Assembly: GCF_030944625.1 (NCBI RefSeq)
Contig: NZ_JAUSXY010000001.1
Coordinates: 3,348,001 to 3,412,000 of the forward strand
Source: Arthrobacter sp. SLBN-112
GTDB lineage: Bacteria; Actinomycetota; Actinomycetes; Actinomycetales; Micrococcaceae
Length of the DNA: 64,000 nucleotides
Direction of reading: 5' to 3'
The notes beneath the pieces were generated by a model. The model was not told the origin of the DNA. It saw nothing but the letters and a program-made list of their open reading frames with translations, and did no database searches. Positions 1-9,648 of this stretch are shown piece after piece (the stretch's first letter is position 1; every line of letters starts with the position of its first letter). A program made the translations under genes and the position numbers.

Positions 1-1857
1 CAGTGCGTTCTCGCCGCCTTCAGGGCGGTACAGGCCGCGGACCTTCATGGCCACGCGGTTGCCATCGGCATCCTCGATGTTGGCGATCTTGGCGAGCTGG
101 TCGTTGTTGATCACCGGGAACGGCAGCTGGACCTGCGGCTGGCGCACCTGCTTGGTGTCCAGCAGGTTGCCGTTGGGTCCGATGGCGCACGTCAGGGACG
201 TGACCAGTTCCTCGCGGATGGCGTCCAGCGGCGGGTTGGTCACCTGCGCGAAGGACTGCACGAAGTAGTCGAAGAGCAGCCGGGGGCGCTTGGACAGGAC
301 CGCCACCGGGGTGTCGGAACCCATGGCGCCCAGCGGCTCGGCACCGGTGCGGGCCATCGGGCCCAGCAGGATCTTCAGTTCCTCGGTGGTGTACCCGAAG
401 GTGCGCTGGCGGATGTTCACGGACGCGGCGGTGTGGACCACGTGCTCACGCTCGGGCAGCTCGTTGAGGTCGATCAGGTTGTCCTTGACCCACTCGGCCC
501 ACGGGTTGGCCGCGGCGACTTCGGCCTTGACCTCTTCGTCGTCGATGATGCGGCCGGCCTCGGTGTCCACCAGGAACATTTTGCCCGGGGACACGCGGCC
601 CTTCTTGACCACTTTGGAGGGCTCGACGTCGATCACGCCCACCTCGGAAGCGAAGACGATCAGGCCGTCTTCGGTGATCCAGAAGCGGCCGGGGCGCAGG
701 CCGTTGCGGTCCAGGGTGGCGCCCACCAGGTTGCCGTCGGTGAAGGAGACGGCGGCAGGGCCGTCCCACGGTTCCATCAGCAGCGAGTGGTACTCGTAGA
801 ACGCGCGCCGTGCAGGATCCATGGTGGCGTGGTTTTCCCAGGCCTCGGGGATCATCATCATGATCGAGTGCGTAATGGGGCGGCCGGAGAGCCAGAGCAG
901 CTCGGCTACCTCGTCGAAGGACGCGGAGTCCGACGCACCGGGGGTGCAGATGGGGTACAGCTCTTCGGGAGAGTCGCCCAGCAGCGGGTTGGCCAGCTGT
1001 GACTGGCGGGCACGCATCCAGTTCCGGTTGCCCTTGACGGTGTTGATTTCACCGTTGTGGGCGATGGTGCGGAACGGCTGGGCCAGCGGCCAGGACGGGA
1101 ACGTGTTGGTGGAGAAGCGCGAGTGGACGATCGCCAGCTTGGTCTTGAAGCGCTTGTCCGAAAGGTCCGGGTAGAAGGGCTCCAGCTGGGCGGTGGTCAG
1201 CATGCCCTTGTAGACGATGGTCCGCGAGGACAGCGAGGGGAAGTACACGCCGAACTTGTTCTGGGCGCGCTTGCGGATCCGCCAGGCACGGGAGTCGAGT
1301 TCGTTGCGGTCCAGTTCCTCGCCGCTGGCCGAGGCCAGGAAAGGCTGGGAGAAGTAGGGCATGCAGGCGCGGGCCATGGCGCCCACGAGATCGGCGACAA
1401 CCGGCACCTCGCGCCAGCCAAGGACCTTCAGGCCCTCGTCGGCGGCCAGGCCCTCGATGCCTGCCTTGGCTGCGTTGGCTTCCCGCTGCTCTGCAGGCAG
1501 GAACGCCGTGCCGGCCACGTACTGGCCGGGCGCGGGCAGCTCGAACTCGGTGACTGCCCGGAAGAACTCGTCGGGGATCTGCATGAGCAGCCCTGCGCCG
1601 TCGCCCGTTCCCTCGTCGGCGCCCACGGCGCCGCGGTGTTCAAGGTTGCGCAGGGCAGTCAGGGCAGCATCGACGATGTCGTACCCGGGCTCCCCGCGCA
1701 GGGTCGCGATGATGGCAAGGCCGCACGCGTCCTTCTCCTGCTCCGGGTTGTACAGCCCGGCAGCCTCCGGCATGGCGGCGAAGCGCTTGAACGGCGACAG
1801 TGCAGTCTCAGGCTGTTCCGGTTCGGACCAGCTGGGAGTGTTAAGAGTTTGGGTCAT
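1..1857 (-). CDS. gltB: Glutamate synthase large subunit, N-terminal part (cut by window edge)
   Basis: GltB hydrolyses glutamine and passes the ammonia to 2-oxoglutarate to make glutamate. The visible 619 residues are read without a stop from an ATG at 1857 to the window edge. They hold the class II glutamine amidotransferase domain, with the presumed nucleophile Cys45 (EKDACGLAI) after a propeptide-like N-terminus, followed by typical motifs such as HNGEINTVKGN, SDSASFDE and RNGLRPGR. A ribosome site (AGGAGG, then AAGGA) precedes the ATG. The synthase and FMN/Fe-S domains lie outside the window. It follows lgt on the same strand with a 260-bp gap, so it may have its own promoter. The identification is firm. 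Confidence 0.96.
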   Translation of the reverse strand, partial: MTQTLNTPSWSEPEQPETALSPFKRFAAMPEAAGLYNPEQEKDACGLAIIATLRGEPGYDIVDAALTALRNLEHRGAVGADEGTGDGAGLLMQIPDEFFRAVTEFELPAPGQYVAGTAFLPAEQREANAAKAGIEGLAADEGLKVLGWREVPVVADLVGAMARACMPYFSQPFLASASGEELDRNELDSRAWRIRKRAQNKFGVYFPSLSSRTIVYKGMLTTAQLEPFYPDLSDKRFKTKLAIVHSRFSTNTFPSWPLAQPFRTIAHNGEINTVKGNRNWMRARQSQLANPLLGDSPEELYPICTPGASDSASFDEVAELLWLSGRPITHSIMMMIPEAWENHATMDPARRAFYEYHSLLMEPWDGPAAVSFTDGNLVGATLDRNGLRPGRFWITEDGLIVFASEVGVIDVEPSKVVKKGRVSPGKMFLVDTEAGRIIDDEEVKAEVAAANPWAEWVKDNLIDLNELPEREHVVHTAASVNIRQRTFGYTTEELKILLGPMARTGAEPLGAMGSDTPVAVLSKRPRLLFDYFVQSFAQVTNPPLDAIREELVTSLTCAIGPNGNLLDTKQVRQPQVQLPFPVINNDQLAKIANIEDADGNRVAMKVRGLYRPEGGENAL

Positions 1858-1957
1858 GGGAGACGTCCTTCCTCCTGATCGTGCGTATGGAAGGGACACC
1901 GTTGGCCCCACTCGTCGGCGCCGTTGCAAGGGCACAACAAAGTGTTGATTACTGGAA

Positions 1958-1986
1958 ATTGTAGGTCAGCGCAGCCTGCTGAACTA
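1958..1986 (-). promoter_or_regulatory. Candidate gltB promoter
   Basis: In the 260-bp gap before gltB the minus strand carries a good -10 box, TACAAT (1963-1958). Seventeen bases upstream is a poor -35 match, TAGTTC. The gap is long enough for independent control of gltB. I see no clear GlnR-type site. This is a tentative call. Confidence 0.3.
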
Positions 1987-2117
1987 ACGGTTACGCAGGT
2001 AGCTGCCCGGGGCTTCATCCGGCGGCATCTCTTTGCTGCCAGGACGGGCCCCATGCCACGACATTGTGGTTTCGGGCCCTTCGAGCGGTGGCTCTGCTGC
2101 CCTGCCTGGCCGGCTTC

Positions 2118-3284
2118 CTACTTACCGGTGCCGGCCTCCGATGCGGGTCCTGTGGCTGTGCTGCCGGAAGTTCCGGAAGCCGTGGCATCCAGACCAGGCT
2201 TGGAGCCTGCCGGAGCCGCCGCGGTTTCTTCCGTGGGGTCGGAAGCATGCCGGGAACCGCTTTGGTTACCTGGGAGATTACCACGCGAATCACTATCTGA
2301 GACAACAGTGTCCGGATCACGGACTTCCTCGTCGTCTTCCATGGTTGACTCGGCCACGGGTGTTTCGTCCGGTTCGCGGCCCGGCAGGTACACGGTGTCC
2401 GGCTCCGGCCGGCCCTTGAGGCCCAGCAGGAGGAAGGCGATCAGGGCCGCCACGAACACGACGATGCTGGTCCACACGTTGAGCCGGGCGGTAATGCCGA
2501 AAATGTTGATCTGTTCGGCGTCGTCAATGCGCATCGCTTCGATCCAGACGCGGCCCAGGGTGTAGTACATGGCGTACAGCCAGAACAGCCTGCTCCGCCG
2601 GAAATTGAACCGCCGGTCCAGGGCGAGCAGGATCAGCACGCCTGCCACGTTCCACAGCGACTCGTAGAGGAAGGTGGGGTGGAAGAGGGTGTCTGCAGGC
2701 AGCCCGGCCGGGAAGTTCGGGTTGTTGGCGTCGATCTGCAGCCCCCACGGCAGCGTGGTGGGGCCGCCGAAGAGTTCCTGGTTGAAGTAGTTGCCCCAGC
2801 GTCCCAGGGCCTGGGCCAGGAGCAGGCCGGGTGCGGCTGCGTCGACGAAGGCGCTGAGCTTGACGCCGCTGCGGCGGCAACCGATCCACGCACCGACGGC
2901 GCCCAGGACGACGGCGCCCCAGATTCCGAGGCCACCGCGCTGGATCTGCGGAATCAGCGATAGGTCGCCGGTGCCGTCGAAGCCGGGGCCGAAGTACGCA
3001 TCCGGTGAGGAGACCACGTGGTAGAGGCGGCCGCCGATGATGCCGAAGGGAATGGCCCAGATGACAATGTCCCACACGCTGCCGTCGGGGGCACCGCGCT
3101 TGGCCCAGCGGACGGAGGTCAGCCACAGCCCAACGACAATTCCGGCCAGGATGCACAGCGCGTAGGCGTGGATCCGCAGGCTGCCCCACGGCAGCGGGAT
3201 GTCGAACCCTGACCAGCTGGGGCTGGGGATACTGCCGGACACCATGGCGGGTGCCAGTGCGGCTGCCTGGATCAGTGCCTGCAT
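2118..3284 (-). CDS. lgt: Prolipoprotein diacylglyceryl transferase with acidic C-terminal tail
   Basis: Lgt transfers diacylglycerol from phosphatidylglycerol to the lipobox cysteine of prelipoproteins in the cytoplasmic membrane. The 388-residue protein has about seven hydrophobic segments. It carries the family motifs GGRLYHV, a GGLGIWG loop, and the signature GRWGNYFNQELFGG. The last 90 or so residues form a non-membrane, Asp/Glu/Ser-rich tail (from about residue 300) that is absent in E. coli Lgt. Long tails of this kind occur in actinobacterial Lgt proteins. The gene starts 3 nt after the trpA stop and is surely co-transcribed with the trp genes. Confidence 0.95.
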   Translation of the reverse strand: MQALIQAAALAPAMVSGSIPSPSWSGFDIPLPWGSLRIHAYALCILAGIVVGLWLTSVRWAKRGAPDGSVWDIVIWAIPFGIIGGRLYHVVSSPDAYFGPGFDGTGDLSLIPQIQRGGLGIWGAVVLGAVGAWIGCRRSGVKLSAFVDAAAPGLLLAQALGRWGNYFNQELFGGPTTLPWGLQIDANNPNFPAGLPADTLFHPTFLYESLWNVAGVLILLALDRRFNFRRSRLFWLYAMYYTLGRVWIEAMRIDDAEQINIFGITARLNVWTSIVVFVAALIAFLLLGLKGRPEPDTVYLPGREPDETPVAESTMEDDEEVRDPDTVVSDSDSRGNLPGNQSGSRHASDPTEETAAAPAGSKPGLDATASGTSGSTATGPASEAGTGK

Positions 3285-3287
3285 GGC

Positions 3288-4115
3288 TTAGGCTCCGTCC
3301 GTGGTGTGGCCGGCTTCCGGCGCCAGGCCGGTGCTGAGGTCCTTGGTGAGGGCGGCGACCGCGTCCACTCCCCCGTCGCGGATGGCCGCGACCAGCGCCG
3401 TACCCACGATGACGCCTTCGGCGTAGGCGGCAATCTCGCGGACCTGGTCCGCGGTGGAAACCCCAAGTCCAACGCAGACGCGCTCGGCGCCGGCCGCGTG
3501 GGCTGCTGCCACTACGTCCTTCGCCGCCGTACTGACCGATGTCCGGGCACCGGTGACGCCCATGATGGAGACGGCGTACACGAATCCGCGGCTTGCGTCC
3601 ACGGTTCGCTGCATGCGCTCGGCGGTGGAGGACGGGGCCACCAGGAACACCCGGTCCAGGCCGTACTTGTCCGAGGCTGCCATCCACTCGGCGGCCTCAT
3701 CCGGAATCAGGTCCGGCGTGATGAGCCCAGCCCCGCCGGCCTCGGCAAGGCGCCGGGAGAATTCGTCCACGCCCATCCGGACCACCGGGTTCCAGTAGGT
3801 CATGACCAGGACGGCGGCGTCGGTCTTGCTGGTGATGCCGGCGACGACGTCGAAGACCTGCTTGACGTGGAAGCCCTTGGCCAACGCCTCGGTGGTGGCG
3901 GCCTGGATGACCTGGCCGTCCATGACGGGGTCGGAATACGGAATGCCGATCTCGATCAGGTCGGCGCCGTTCTCTGCCAGGGCGATGCCTGCGGCGATGG
4001 TGTCCTCAACGCTGGGGTAGCCGGCGGGGAGGTACCCGATGAGTGCCGCCCGCCCCTGGGAGCGGGCCCGGTCGATGGCGGCTGCCGACTTGCTGGTCAT
4101 CTCTGCGTGGTTCAC
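3288..4115 (-). CDS. trpA: Tryptophan synthase alpha subunit
   Basis: TrpA cleaves indole-3-glycerol phosphate to indole and glyceraldehyde-3-phosphate, and the indole is tunnelled to TrpB. The 275 residues form a TIM barrel with the signature [15 protein letters not shown], which contains the catalytic Glu and Asp, and a late glycine-rich phosphate site (VGLGVST). The chosen start is GTG at 4115, which overlaps the trpB stop as GTGA and implies translational coupling. An ATG five codons further in is the alternative. Length is normal for the family. Confidence 0.96.
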   Translation of the reverse strand: MNHAEMTSKSAAAIDRARSQGRAALIGYLPAGYPSVEDTIAAGIALAENGADLIEIGIPYSDPVMDGQVIQAATTEALAKGFHVKQVFDVVAGITSKTDAAVLVMTYWNPVVRMGVDEFSRRLAEAGGAGLITPDLIPDEAAEWMAASDKYGLDRVFLVAPSSTAERMQRTVDASRGFVYAVSIMGVTGARTSVSTAAKDVVAAAHAAGAERVCVGLGVSTADQVREIAAYAEGVIVGTALVAAIRDGGVDAVAALTKDLSTGLAPEAGHTTDGA

Positions 4116-5431
4116 AGCTGCTCCCCCTCTTTGCCGATTTCGGATTCGGCGGAATTCTTATCCAGCAGGTCAAACCATTCGGCCGCGGTGGCCACGTCCT
4201 TGTCGCCGCGACCGGAGAGGTTGACGATGACGATCTTCTCCCCAGCGTTGGCGGGGTCTTCCGCGGCAAGCCGTTGGCCCACCTTGATGGCGCCGGCCAG
4301 CGCGTGCGCGGACTCGATGGCGGGAATGATGCCCTCAGTGCGGCACAGGAGGCGGAAGGCTTCCATGGCTTCGGTATCGGTGATGGGCTCGTAGCTGACC
4401 CGCCCGATGTCCGAGAGGTAGGAATGTTCCGGGCCGACCCCGGGGTAGTCCAGGCCTGCGGAGATGGAGTGCGACTCGATGGTCTGCCCGTCGTCGTCCT
4501 GCATCAGGTAGGAGCGGGCGCCGTGCAGCACGCCGGGCTTGCCCAACGAGATGGTGGCGGCGTGCCGGCCGGTCTCCACGCCGTCGCCGCCGGCCTCGAA
4601 GCCGTAGATCTTGACGGAAGGGTCATCCAGGAAGCCGTGGAAGATGCCGATGGCGTTGGATCCGCCGCCGATGCAGGCGCAGACGGCGTCGGGGAGCCGG
4701 CCCTCCTGCTCCAGGATCTGGGCGCGGGCTTCCTCCCCGATGACCTCGTGGAAGTACCGGACCATGGCGGGGAACGGGTGGGCCCCGGCAGCGGTCCCGA
4801 GCAGGTAGTGCGTGTTGGCAACGTTGGCCACCCAGTCCCGGAGGGCGTCGTTGATGGCGTCCTTGAGGGTCTGGGATCCGCTGGTGACCGGGATGACCTT
4901 GGCACCCAGGAGCTCCATCCGGGCAACGTTCAGTGCCTGGCGGCGGCAGTCCTCGGCCCCCATGTACACCACGCATTCCAAGCCCAGGAGAGCAGCGGCG
5001 GTGGCGCTGGCCACGCCGTGCTGGCCGGCGCCGGTTTCGGCGATGATCCGGGTCTTGCCCATGCGCTTGGCGAGCAGTGCCTGGCCCAGGACGTTGTTGA
5101 TCTTGTGCGAACCCGTGTGGTTGAGGTCCTCGCGCTTGAGGAACACCCGCACTCCCCCGGCATGCTGGGAAAACCGTTTGGCCTCGGTCAGCAGCGACGG
5201 CCGCCCGGAGTAGTTCTTGTTCAGGTCGGCTATCTGCGCCCGGAACTCGGGATCGTCCTTGGCCTTGTTGAAGGTTTCCTCAAGTTCGTCCAGGGCGGCG
5301 ATCAAGGACTCGGGCATCCACCGGCCACCGTAGCTGCCGAAGTACGGCCCCGGCGCGTGGCGGAGGGATCCGCCCTGCAGGAATGCTTCCGCGGTGTTGT
5401 TCTCAGCGTTCCCTGAGGGTGCGTCGGCCAT
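4112..5431 (-). CDS. trpB: Tryptophan synthase beta subunit
   Basis: TrpB is the PLP enzyme that condenses indole with serine to tryptophan. The PLP lysine sits in HTGSHKINN, the phosphate loop is GGGSNAIG, and the start region [11 protein letters not shown] is typical. I place the start at ATG 5431 (MADAPSGN, 439 residues), where a GGACGGGA ribosome site precedes it. The frame stays open for 35 more codons upstream, but these overlap the intergenic palindrome and look non-coding. The gene is 126 bp downstream of trpC and overlaps trpA by 4 bp. Confidence 0.96.
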   Translation of the reverse strand: MADAPSGNAENNTAEAFLQGGSLRHAPGPYFGSYGGRWMPESLIAALDELEETFNKAKDDPEFRAQIADLNKNYSGRPSLLTEAKRFSQHAGGVRVFLKREDLNHTGSHKINNVLGQALLAKRMGKTRIIAETGAGQHGVASATAAALLGLECVVYMGAEDCRRQALNVARMELLGAKVIPVTSGSQTLKDAINDALRDWVANVANTHYLLGTAAGAHPFPAMVRYFHEVIGEEARAQILEQEGRLPDAVCACIGGGSNAIGIFHGFLDDPSVKIYGFEAGGDGVETGRHAATISLGKPGVLHGARSYLMQDDDGQTIESHSISAGLDYPGVGPEHSYLSDIGRVSYEPITDTEAMEAFRLLCRTEGIIPAIESAHALAGAIKVGQRLAAEDPANAGEKIVIVNLSGRGDKDVATAAEWFDLLDKNSAESEIGKEGEQL

Positions 5432-5503
5432 CAGTCCCGTCCTGTTCCAAGTTGATCGGTCAAAAGTGTGCTGTTCCGGCGGAGGCCGGATCGGTGATTG
5501 CAG

Positions 5504-5539
5504 GCATTGCGGGGCCGGCCCCGGCCGGCTCCGCAATGC
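5504..5539. repeat. 36-bp near-perfect palindrome between trpC and trpB
   Basis: The left arm GCATTGCGGGGCCGGCC (5504-5520) is matched by 5523-5539 with one mismatch and a 2-nt centre. In trp mRNA it would fold into a very stable hairpin of about 16 pairs, with one A-C mismatch. No T-run follows on the minus strand, so a simple intrinsic terminator is not indicated. It could be a processing or stability element or an attenuating hairpin within the operon. Function is unknown. Confidence 0.75.
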
Positions 5540-5557
5540 AGGGTGCGCCAGGTGCCG

Positions 5558-6379
5558 TCAGCGGCGCGCGGCGATCGCGGCGGCACCCGCGGCAGTGAAT
5601 TCGGCAATCCGTTCCCGGGGAGTCGCGTGGCTCACCAGGGCCTCGCCCACCAGTATCGCGTTGGCGCCGCTTGCGGCGTAATGCGTGACGTCGGCGGCGT
5701 CGCGGACCCCCGATTCGGCGACCACGACCGCTTCGCCGGGGATCAGGCCCGCCAATGAGGCGAAGACTGAACGGTCGACGTCGAGCGTCTTCAAATTACG
5801 CACGTTGACGCCGATGATCCGGGCGTTGGCCGCCACGGCACGCTCGATTTCCTCTTCGGTGTGCGTCTCCACCAGCACGTTCATGCCCAGTTCGGCGCTG
5901 AGGGCGCTGAACTCGGTGAGTTGGGCGTCGGAGAGCGCGGCAACGATCAGGAGGATGAGGTCGGCACCGTGGGCACGGGCCTCCCAGATCTGGTACTCGT
6001 CAAGTGTGAAGTCCTTGCGGAGCAGCGGGACGTCGACGGCGGCGCGCACGGCGTCGAGGTCGGCGAGGGAACCGTTGAAGCGTCGCTGTTCGGTGAGGAC
6101 GCTGATGACGGAGGCACCGCCGTCGGCGTACTGCCTGGCCAGCGATGCCGGATCCCCGATGCTGGCGAGATCGCCTTTGGAGGGGCTGCGGCGCTTGATC
6201 TCCGCGATGACTTTCAGCTGTTCCCGGGTTGGGGAGGTGCCGCCAAGGGCCGCCCAGGCGTCGTGCGCCGGCGCGGCTGAGCCGGCGCGGTCCTTCAGCT
6301 CAGCCAGCGAAATGAGCCGCTTCCTGGCCTCCATATCCTCCCGGACACCTGCGTTGATGTCGTCGAGAACAGTTGCCAT
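5558..6379 (-). CDS. trpC: Indole-3-glycerol phosphate synthase
   Basis: TrpC closes the indole ring of CdRP in the fourth step of tryptophan synthesis. The 273-residue TIM-barrel protein has the family motifs EIKRRSPSKGDL (catalytic lysine), GVNVRNLKTL and AESGV. Its ATG overlaps the stop of the upstream small membrane protein by one base (TGATG). It stands alone and is not fused to TrpF, and no trpF, trpD or trpG is seen in this window. Confidence 0.96.
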   Translation of the reverse strand: MATVLDDINAGVREDMEARKRLISLAELKDRAGSAAPAHDAWAALGGTSPTREQLKVIAEIKRRSPSKGDLASIGDPASLARQYADGGASVISVLTEQRRFNGSLADLDAVRAAVDVPLLRKDFTLDEYQIWEARAHGADLILLIVAALSDAQLTEFSALSAELGMNVLVETHTEEEIERAVAANARIIGVNVRNLKTLDVDRSVFASLAGLIPGEAVVVAESGVRDAADVTHYAASGANAILVGEALVSHATPRERIAEFTAAGAAAIAARR

Positions 6380-6666
6380 CAGTGGCCGGAGTTCTTCAGC
6401 TTGCTGCCTTCGACGCCGTAGCCTGCCTTGCGCATAACGTAACCGAGGATCAATCCGATCACCATGACCACGGCCCCGCCAATGAAGATGGGGGTGCTGG
6501 CGATGACGAACGCGATGGCTGCGATGAGTGCTCCGACGAGCATGACGATGACGCAGGTCCAGGCGGCCGGGCTGTTGCCGTGGCCAAGGTCCTGGCTGTG
6601 GTCAATGGCGCCGGGGGCTACCGTGCGGGTGCCTGACGTGGAAACGGACGCAGGTGCTTTGCTCAT
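6379..6666 (-). CDS. HGxxPAAW family small membrane protein (DUF6704-like)
   Basis: This 95-residue protein carries the actinobacterial signature HGNSPAAW (residues 29-36), followed by two transmembrane helices (about 37-57 and 60-80) and a short basic C-terminus. Proteins of this family sit in trp operons of actinobacteria but have no known biochemical role. It overlaps trpC by 1 nt and lies about 100 bp after the Trp-associated membrane protein. A GGAG-type ribosome site precedes the ATG. A role linked to tryptophan metabolism is inferred only from position. Confidence 0.85.
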   Translation of the reverse strand: MSKAPASVSTSGTRTVAPGAIDHSQDLGHGNSPAAWTCVIVMLVGALIAAIAFVIASTPIFIGGAVVMVIGLILGYVMRKAGYGVEGSKLKNSGH

Positions 6667-6770
6667 GGAAATCTCCTCAGGATGGATACTGCTTACATTC
6701 TGCCATTTTTTGGCTGCCGCCCGCGTACCGTCAGGTGTCCCGCCGGTTCCGGTGACGGCGGCGGCCGCCC

Positions 6771-7415
6771 TTAGGTGGGGTCGTCGCCGCGCGAAAGCCT
6801 GTCCCAGCTGTCGATCTCGTCCACGGGTCCGGCCGGTGCGGCTGACCCCGCTGCGACGGGCACGTCATATTTGGTGCGCGCCTTCCAGTGTCGTGACGCG
6901 GGAATAATCAGCAGGGCGGCCAGGGCCAGGAGGCAGCCGGCGACGACGGCGACTGCCGGGAAAGTGGTCAGCTCAACGTGCGCCTGGCTGCCGGAGACGC
7001 CGGTGGCGGTGGCGATGGTTCCCTGAGCGGCTGCCAGCGGGTCCGCGAGGACGGTGGCGGCGGCGGCCACGATGCCGGCCGAAGCAAAGATGATGATCGC
7101 GGTGATGACCCACCTGGCGATCCTGCCGGCAATGGAGGCGGCAAGTCCGCCGGCCAGGGCCACCAGCGCCAGGGCCGTGACGGTGGTGGCCGCCTTGCTC
7201 CCCTGCACGGGGAGGACGCTTTGCGCCGCACCTGTCTGGTTGGGGTCAAGCGTGGCGGTCATCCACGTCTGGGTGGTGGTGCCGAACGCGGCCAGGGCCA
7301 GGAGCACGATCAGCAGCACCAGCGTGGACTTGCGCGCCCACACCGGAGTGGCCCGGGCCTTCCTGGCCTTGCCTGGTTTCCCCACGCTGCCTGCGGCCAA
7401 CCCGGAATCAGACAT
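6771..7415 (-). CDS. Trp biosynthesis-associated membrane protein
   Basis: The 214-residue protein matches the actinobacterial Trp-operon membrane family (TIGR02234 type). It has a basic N-terminus, a first helix at about 30-48, a short extracytoplasmic segment with TTQTWMTATL, then three more helices (about 78-100, 107-130, 155-175) and an acidic C-tail. Its ATG overlaps the trpE stop by one base (TGATG), so translation is coupled. The biochemical function is not established. Its constant place after trpE suggests a transport or membrane role in tryptophan or anthranilate metabolism. Confidence 0.85.
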   Translation of the reverse strand: MSDSGLAAGSVGKPGKARKARATPVWARKSTLVLLIVLLALAAFGTTTQTWMTATLDPNQTGAAQSVLPVQGSKAATTVTALALVALAGGLAASIAGRIARWVITAIIIFASAGIVAAAATVLADPLAAAQGTIATATGVSGSQAHVELTTFPAVAVVAGCLLALAALLIIPASRHWKARTKYDVPVAAGSAAPAGPVDEIDSWDRLSRGDDPT

Positions 7416-8977
7416 CAGGACTCCGTCCCGCCGGGGAGTGATTCCGCGGAGATGTTGTGCAGGGAGCCGGCCGTGTGGACTGCGCGCAGCGGGGCGGCGG
7501 CTTTGTTGACAGTCTCAAGGGCCTCCGTGGGGTTCACCGAGTCAGCCACGATGCCGCCACCGGCCTGGACGTAGGCCCGGCCTTCACGGATCAGTGCGGA
7601 CCTGATGGCGATGGCCATGTCCATGTCGCCGGCGAAATCAAGGTAGCCCACCACGCCGCCGTAGATGCCGCGGCGGTGCGGTTCGAGTTCGTCCAGGAGG
7701 CGCAGTGCGCGGGGCTTGGGCGCACCCGAGAGGGTGCCGGCCGGGAAGGTCGCCTTCAGGACGTCATAGGCCTTGGCCTGCGGTGCCAGCCTGCCCACCA
7801 CGGTGGACACCAGGTGCATGATGTGGCTGAAACGCTCCACCTCCATGAACTGGGTGACATCTACGGTTCCCGCCACGCAAACCTTGGAGAGGTCGTTGCG
7901 GGAGAGGTCCACCAGCATCAGGTGCTCGGCGCGTTCCTTCTGGTCCGCGAGCAGTTCCTCGGCGAGGGCCTTGTCCGCTTCCACGGTCTTTCCGCGCGGA
8001 CGGGAACCGGCAATCGGGTGGGTGATGACTTCCTCACCGGTGACCGTGACCAGGGCTTCGGGCGAGGACCCGACGATGGAGTACTCGCGGCCCTCGGCGT
8101 CGGCCAGGCTGAAGATGTACATGTACGGGCTGGGGTTGGTGTTGCGCAGCACGCGGTACACGTCCAGCGCGGAGGCCCGGCAATCCATCTCGAACCGTCG
8201 CGAGATCACCACCTGGAAGACCTCGCCGTCCACGATGGCTTCCTTGCCGCGGTCCAGTGCGGCCAGGTACTCGGCCTCGTCCCAGCGTTCCTGGACGCTG
8301 GACGCAAAATCCAGGGCCGCCGGTTCCAGCACGGAGACCGGCTGCGGCACGGGGGCGCTGATCTTTGCCAGGAGTTCCTTGACCCGGGCGACAGCGTCGT
8401 GCCACGCCTCGTCCACGCGCTCGGAGCTGTTGTCGAAGTTGATGGCGTTGGCGATGAGCAGGACCGTGCCGTCAACGTTGTCGTGCACGGCCATGTCGGT
8501 GACCAGGTTCAGTGCCATTTCCGGCAGTTGCAGGTCATCCTCGGGCGGGCTGACCAGCCGTTCCCAGTGCCGGACGGTTTCCCAGCCCAGGAATCCCACC
8601 AGGCCGGAGGTGAAGGGCGGGAGCCCGTCGAAGCGGTCGGTGCGCAGGGCGTCGATGGTGTCGCGGACGGCATCGACGGGGCTGCCGCTCACCGGAACAC
8701 CGGCAGGCGGTTCGCCCAGCCAGTGCGCCTGGCCGTCCTTGGTGGTCAAGGTGGCGCGGGACCTGGCACCGATGAAGGAGTAGCGGGACCAGGCGCCACC
8801 AACAGCCGCCGATTCCATCAGAAACGTTCCGGGCTGGCCCTGCGCCAGCTTGCGGTACAGGCCGATTGGGGTTTCGGCGTCGGCCAGCACCTTGAGCCTG
8901 ACGGGGATGACACGGCTGTGGCCGGCGAGTTCCCGGAATTCCTCGAGGCTTGGGCTGATGGTTCCAAGGTCCTGCAT
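7415..8977 (-). CDS. trpE: Anthranilate synthase component I
   Basis: TrpE converts chorismate and ammonia to anthranilate. The C-terminal chorismate-binding domain has HPIAGSRPRGKT and GTLSGAPKPRA. The N-terminal domain has the LLES-like segment FLMESAA that takes part in tryptophan feedback binding. I use ATG 8977 (MQDLGTISPS, 520 residues), preceded by an AGGCGGA ribosome site. The frame stays open further upstream, but that part overlaps hisI and is Arg/Pro-rich, so it is unlikely to be coding. No Trp-rich leader peptide is visible in the 107 bp upstream. Confidence 0.95.
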   Translation of the reverse strand: MQDLGTISPSLEEFRELAGHSRVIPVRLKVLADAETPIGLYRKLAQGQPGTFLMESAAVGGAWSRYSFIGARSRATLTTKDGQAHWLGEPPAGVPVSGSPVDAVRDTIDALRTDRFDGLPPFTSGLVGFLGWETVRHWERLVSPPEDDLQLPEMALNLVTDMAVHDNVDGTVLLIANAINFDNSSERVDEAWHDAVARVKELLAKISAPVPQPVSVLEPAALDFASSVQERWDEAEYLAALDRGKEAIVDGEVFQVVISRRFEMDCRASALDVYRVLRNTNPSPYMYIFSLADAEGREYSIVGSSPEALVTVTGEEVITHPIAGSRPRGKTVEADKALAEELLADQKERAEHLMLVDLSRNDLSKVCVAGTVDVTQFMEVERFSHIMHLVSTVVGRLAPQAKAYDVLKATFPAGTLSGAPKPRALRLLDELEPHRRGIYGGVVGYLDFAGDMDMAIAIRSALIREGRAYVQAGGGIVADSVNPTEALETVNKAAAPLRAVHTAGSLHNISAESLPGGTES

Positions 8978-9084
8978 GGCTATGCTTGTCCGCCTGTTCT
9001 TCGAAAGGGCCGGCCGTGCCGGACTCCTTGACTGTGCTTGCTGGGTGGCCGCGGCGGGACGCCGGGCCCGGCAGCCGGTCCGGC

Positions 9085-9537
9085 CTAGCTTGCCTGGCCT
9101 GCGACGACGTTGAGGTCCCTGCCGTCGAAGCAGGTGCGGGTGCCGGTGTGGCAGGCGGCGCCTACCTGGTCGACCCGGACCAGCAGGGCGTCGCCGTCGC
9201 AGTCCAGGGCAACTGATTTGACCCACTGGACGTGCCCGGAGGTGTCGCCCTTGCGCCAGTACTCCTGGCGTGACCGCGAGTAGAACGTGACGCGTCCGGT
9301 GGTCATGGTCCGGTGCAGTGCCTCGTCATCCATCCAACCAAGCATCAGGACCTCGTTGGTGTCGAACTGCTGGACCACCGCTGCCACCAGGCCTGCGGCG
9401 TCGCGCTTGAGCGCGGCTGCCACCTCCTCGGGAAGCGGGCCGGCGGCTGGTGTTGCCGGGGCGGATTCAGCGGACGACGACGGTACCCGGGATCCGATGG
9501 ATCCGGCGGTTGGGGCGGGGGTTGGCTGCTCAGACAT
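9085..9537 (-). CDS. hisI: Phosphoribosyl-AMP cyclohydrolase
   Basis: HisI opens the purine ring of PR-AMP in histidine synthesis. The core (about residues 40-150) has [30 protein letters not shown], and the metal-binding segment [21 protein letters not shown]. The first 35 residues are an Ala/Pro/Ser-rich extension of no known function. It is monofunctional, and HisE is encoded separately at 12.2 kb. It leads the hisI-trpE cluster, and its start lies 111 bp from a divergent gene, so the promoter must be in 9538-9648. Confidence 0.94.
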   Translation of the reverse strand: MSEQPTPAPTAGSIGSRVPSSSAESAPATPAAGPLPEEVAAALKRDAAGLVAAVVQQFDTNEVLMLGWMDDEALHRTMTTGRVTFYSRSRQEYWRKGDTSGHVQWVKSVALDCDGDALLVRVDQVGAACHTGTRTCFDGRDLNVVAGQAS

Positions 9538-9648
9538 CGGGTCAAGTCTAGTGCCTTTGCCGGCCGCCCTCCCGATGTGAACAACGGCACGCCACCGGGC
9601 GGCGCCATGCTGCCCAACTTCGCAGCTCTCGTGCTAGTTTCACAAGTG

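Noticed and set aside
4043..5416. Long open frame on the plus strand, antisense to trpB
   Set aside because: It is the GC-skewed shadow of a conserved gene. The translation is Gly/Val/Asp-rich with no recognisable domain, as for other long antisense frames (for example 1057-1878, 12211-14196, 23124-25559, 39972-42566, 47768-49876).
5432..5536. N-terminal extension of trpB
   Set aside because: It overlaps the intergenic palindrome, has no ribosome site, and homology begins after ATG 5431.
8978..9084. Tryptophan attenuator leader before trpE
   Set aside because: No short frame with consecutive Trp codons and no terminator with T-run is present.
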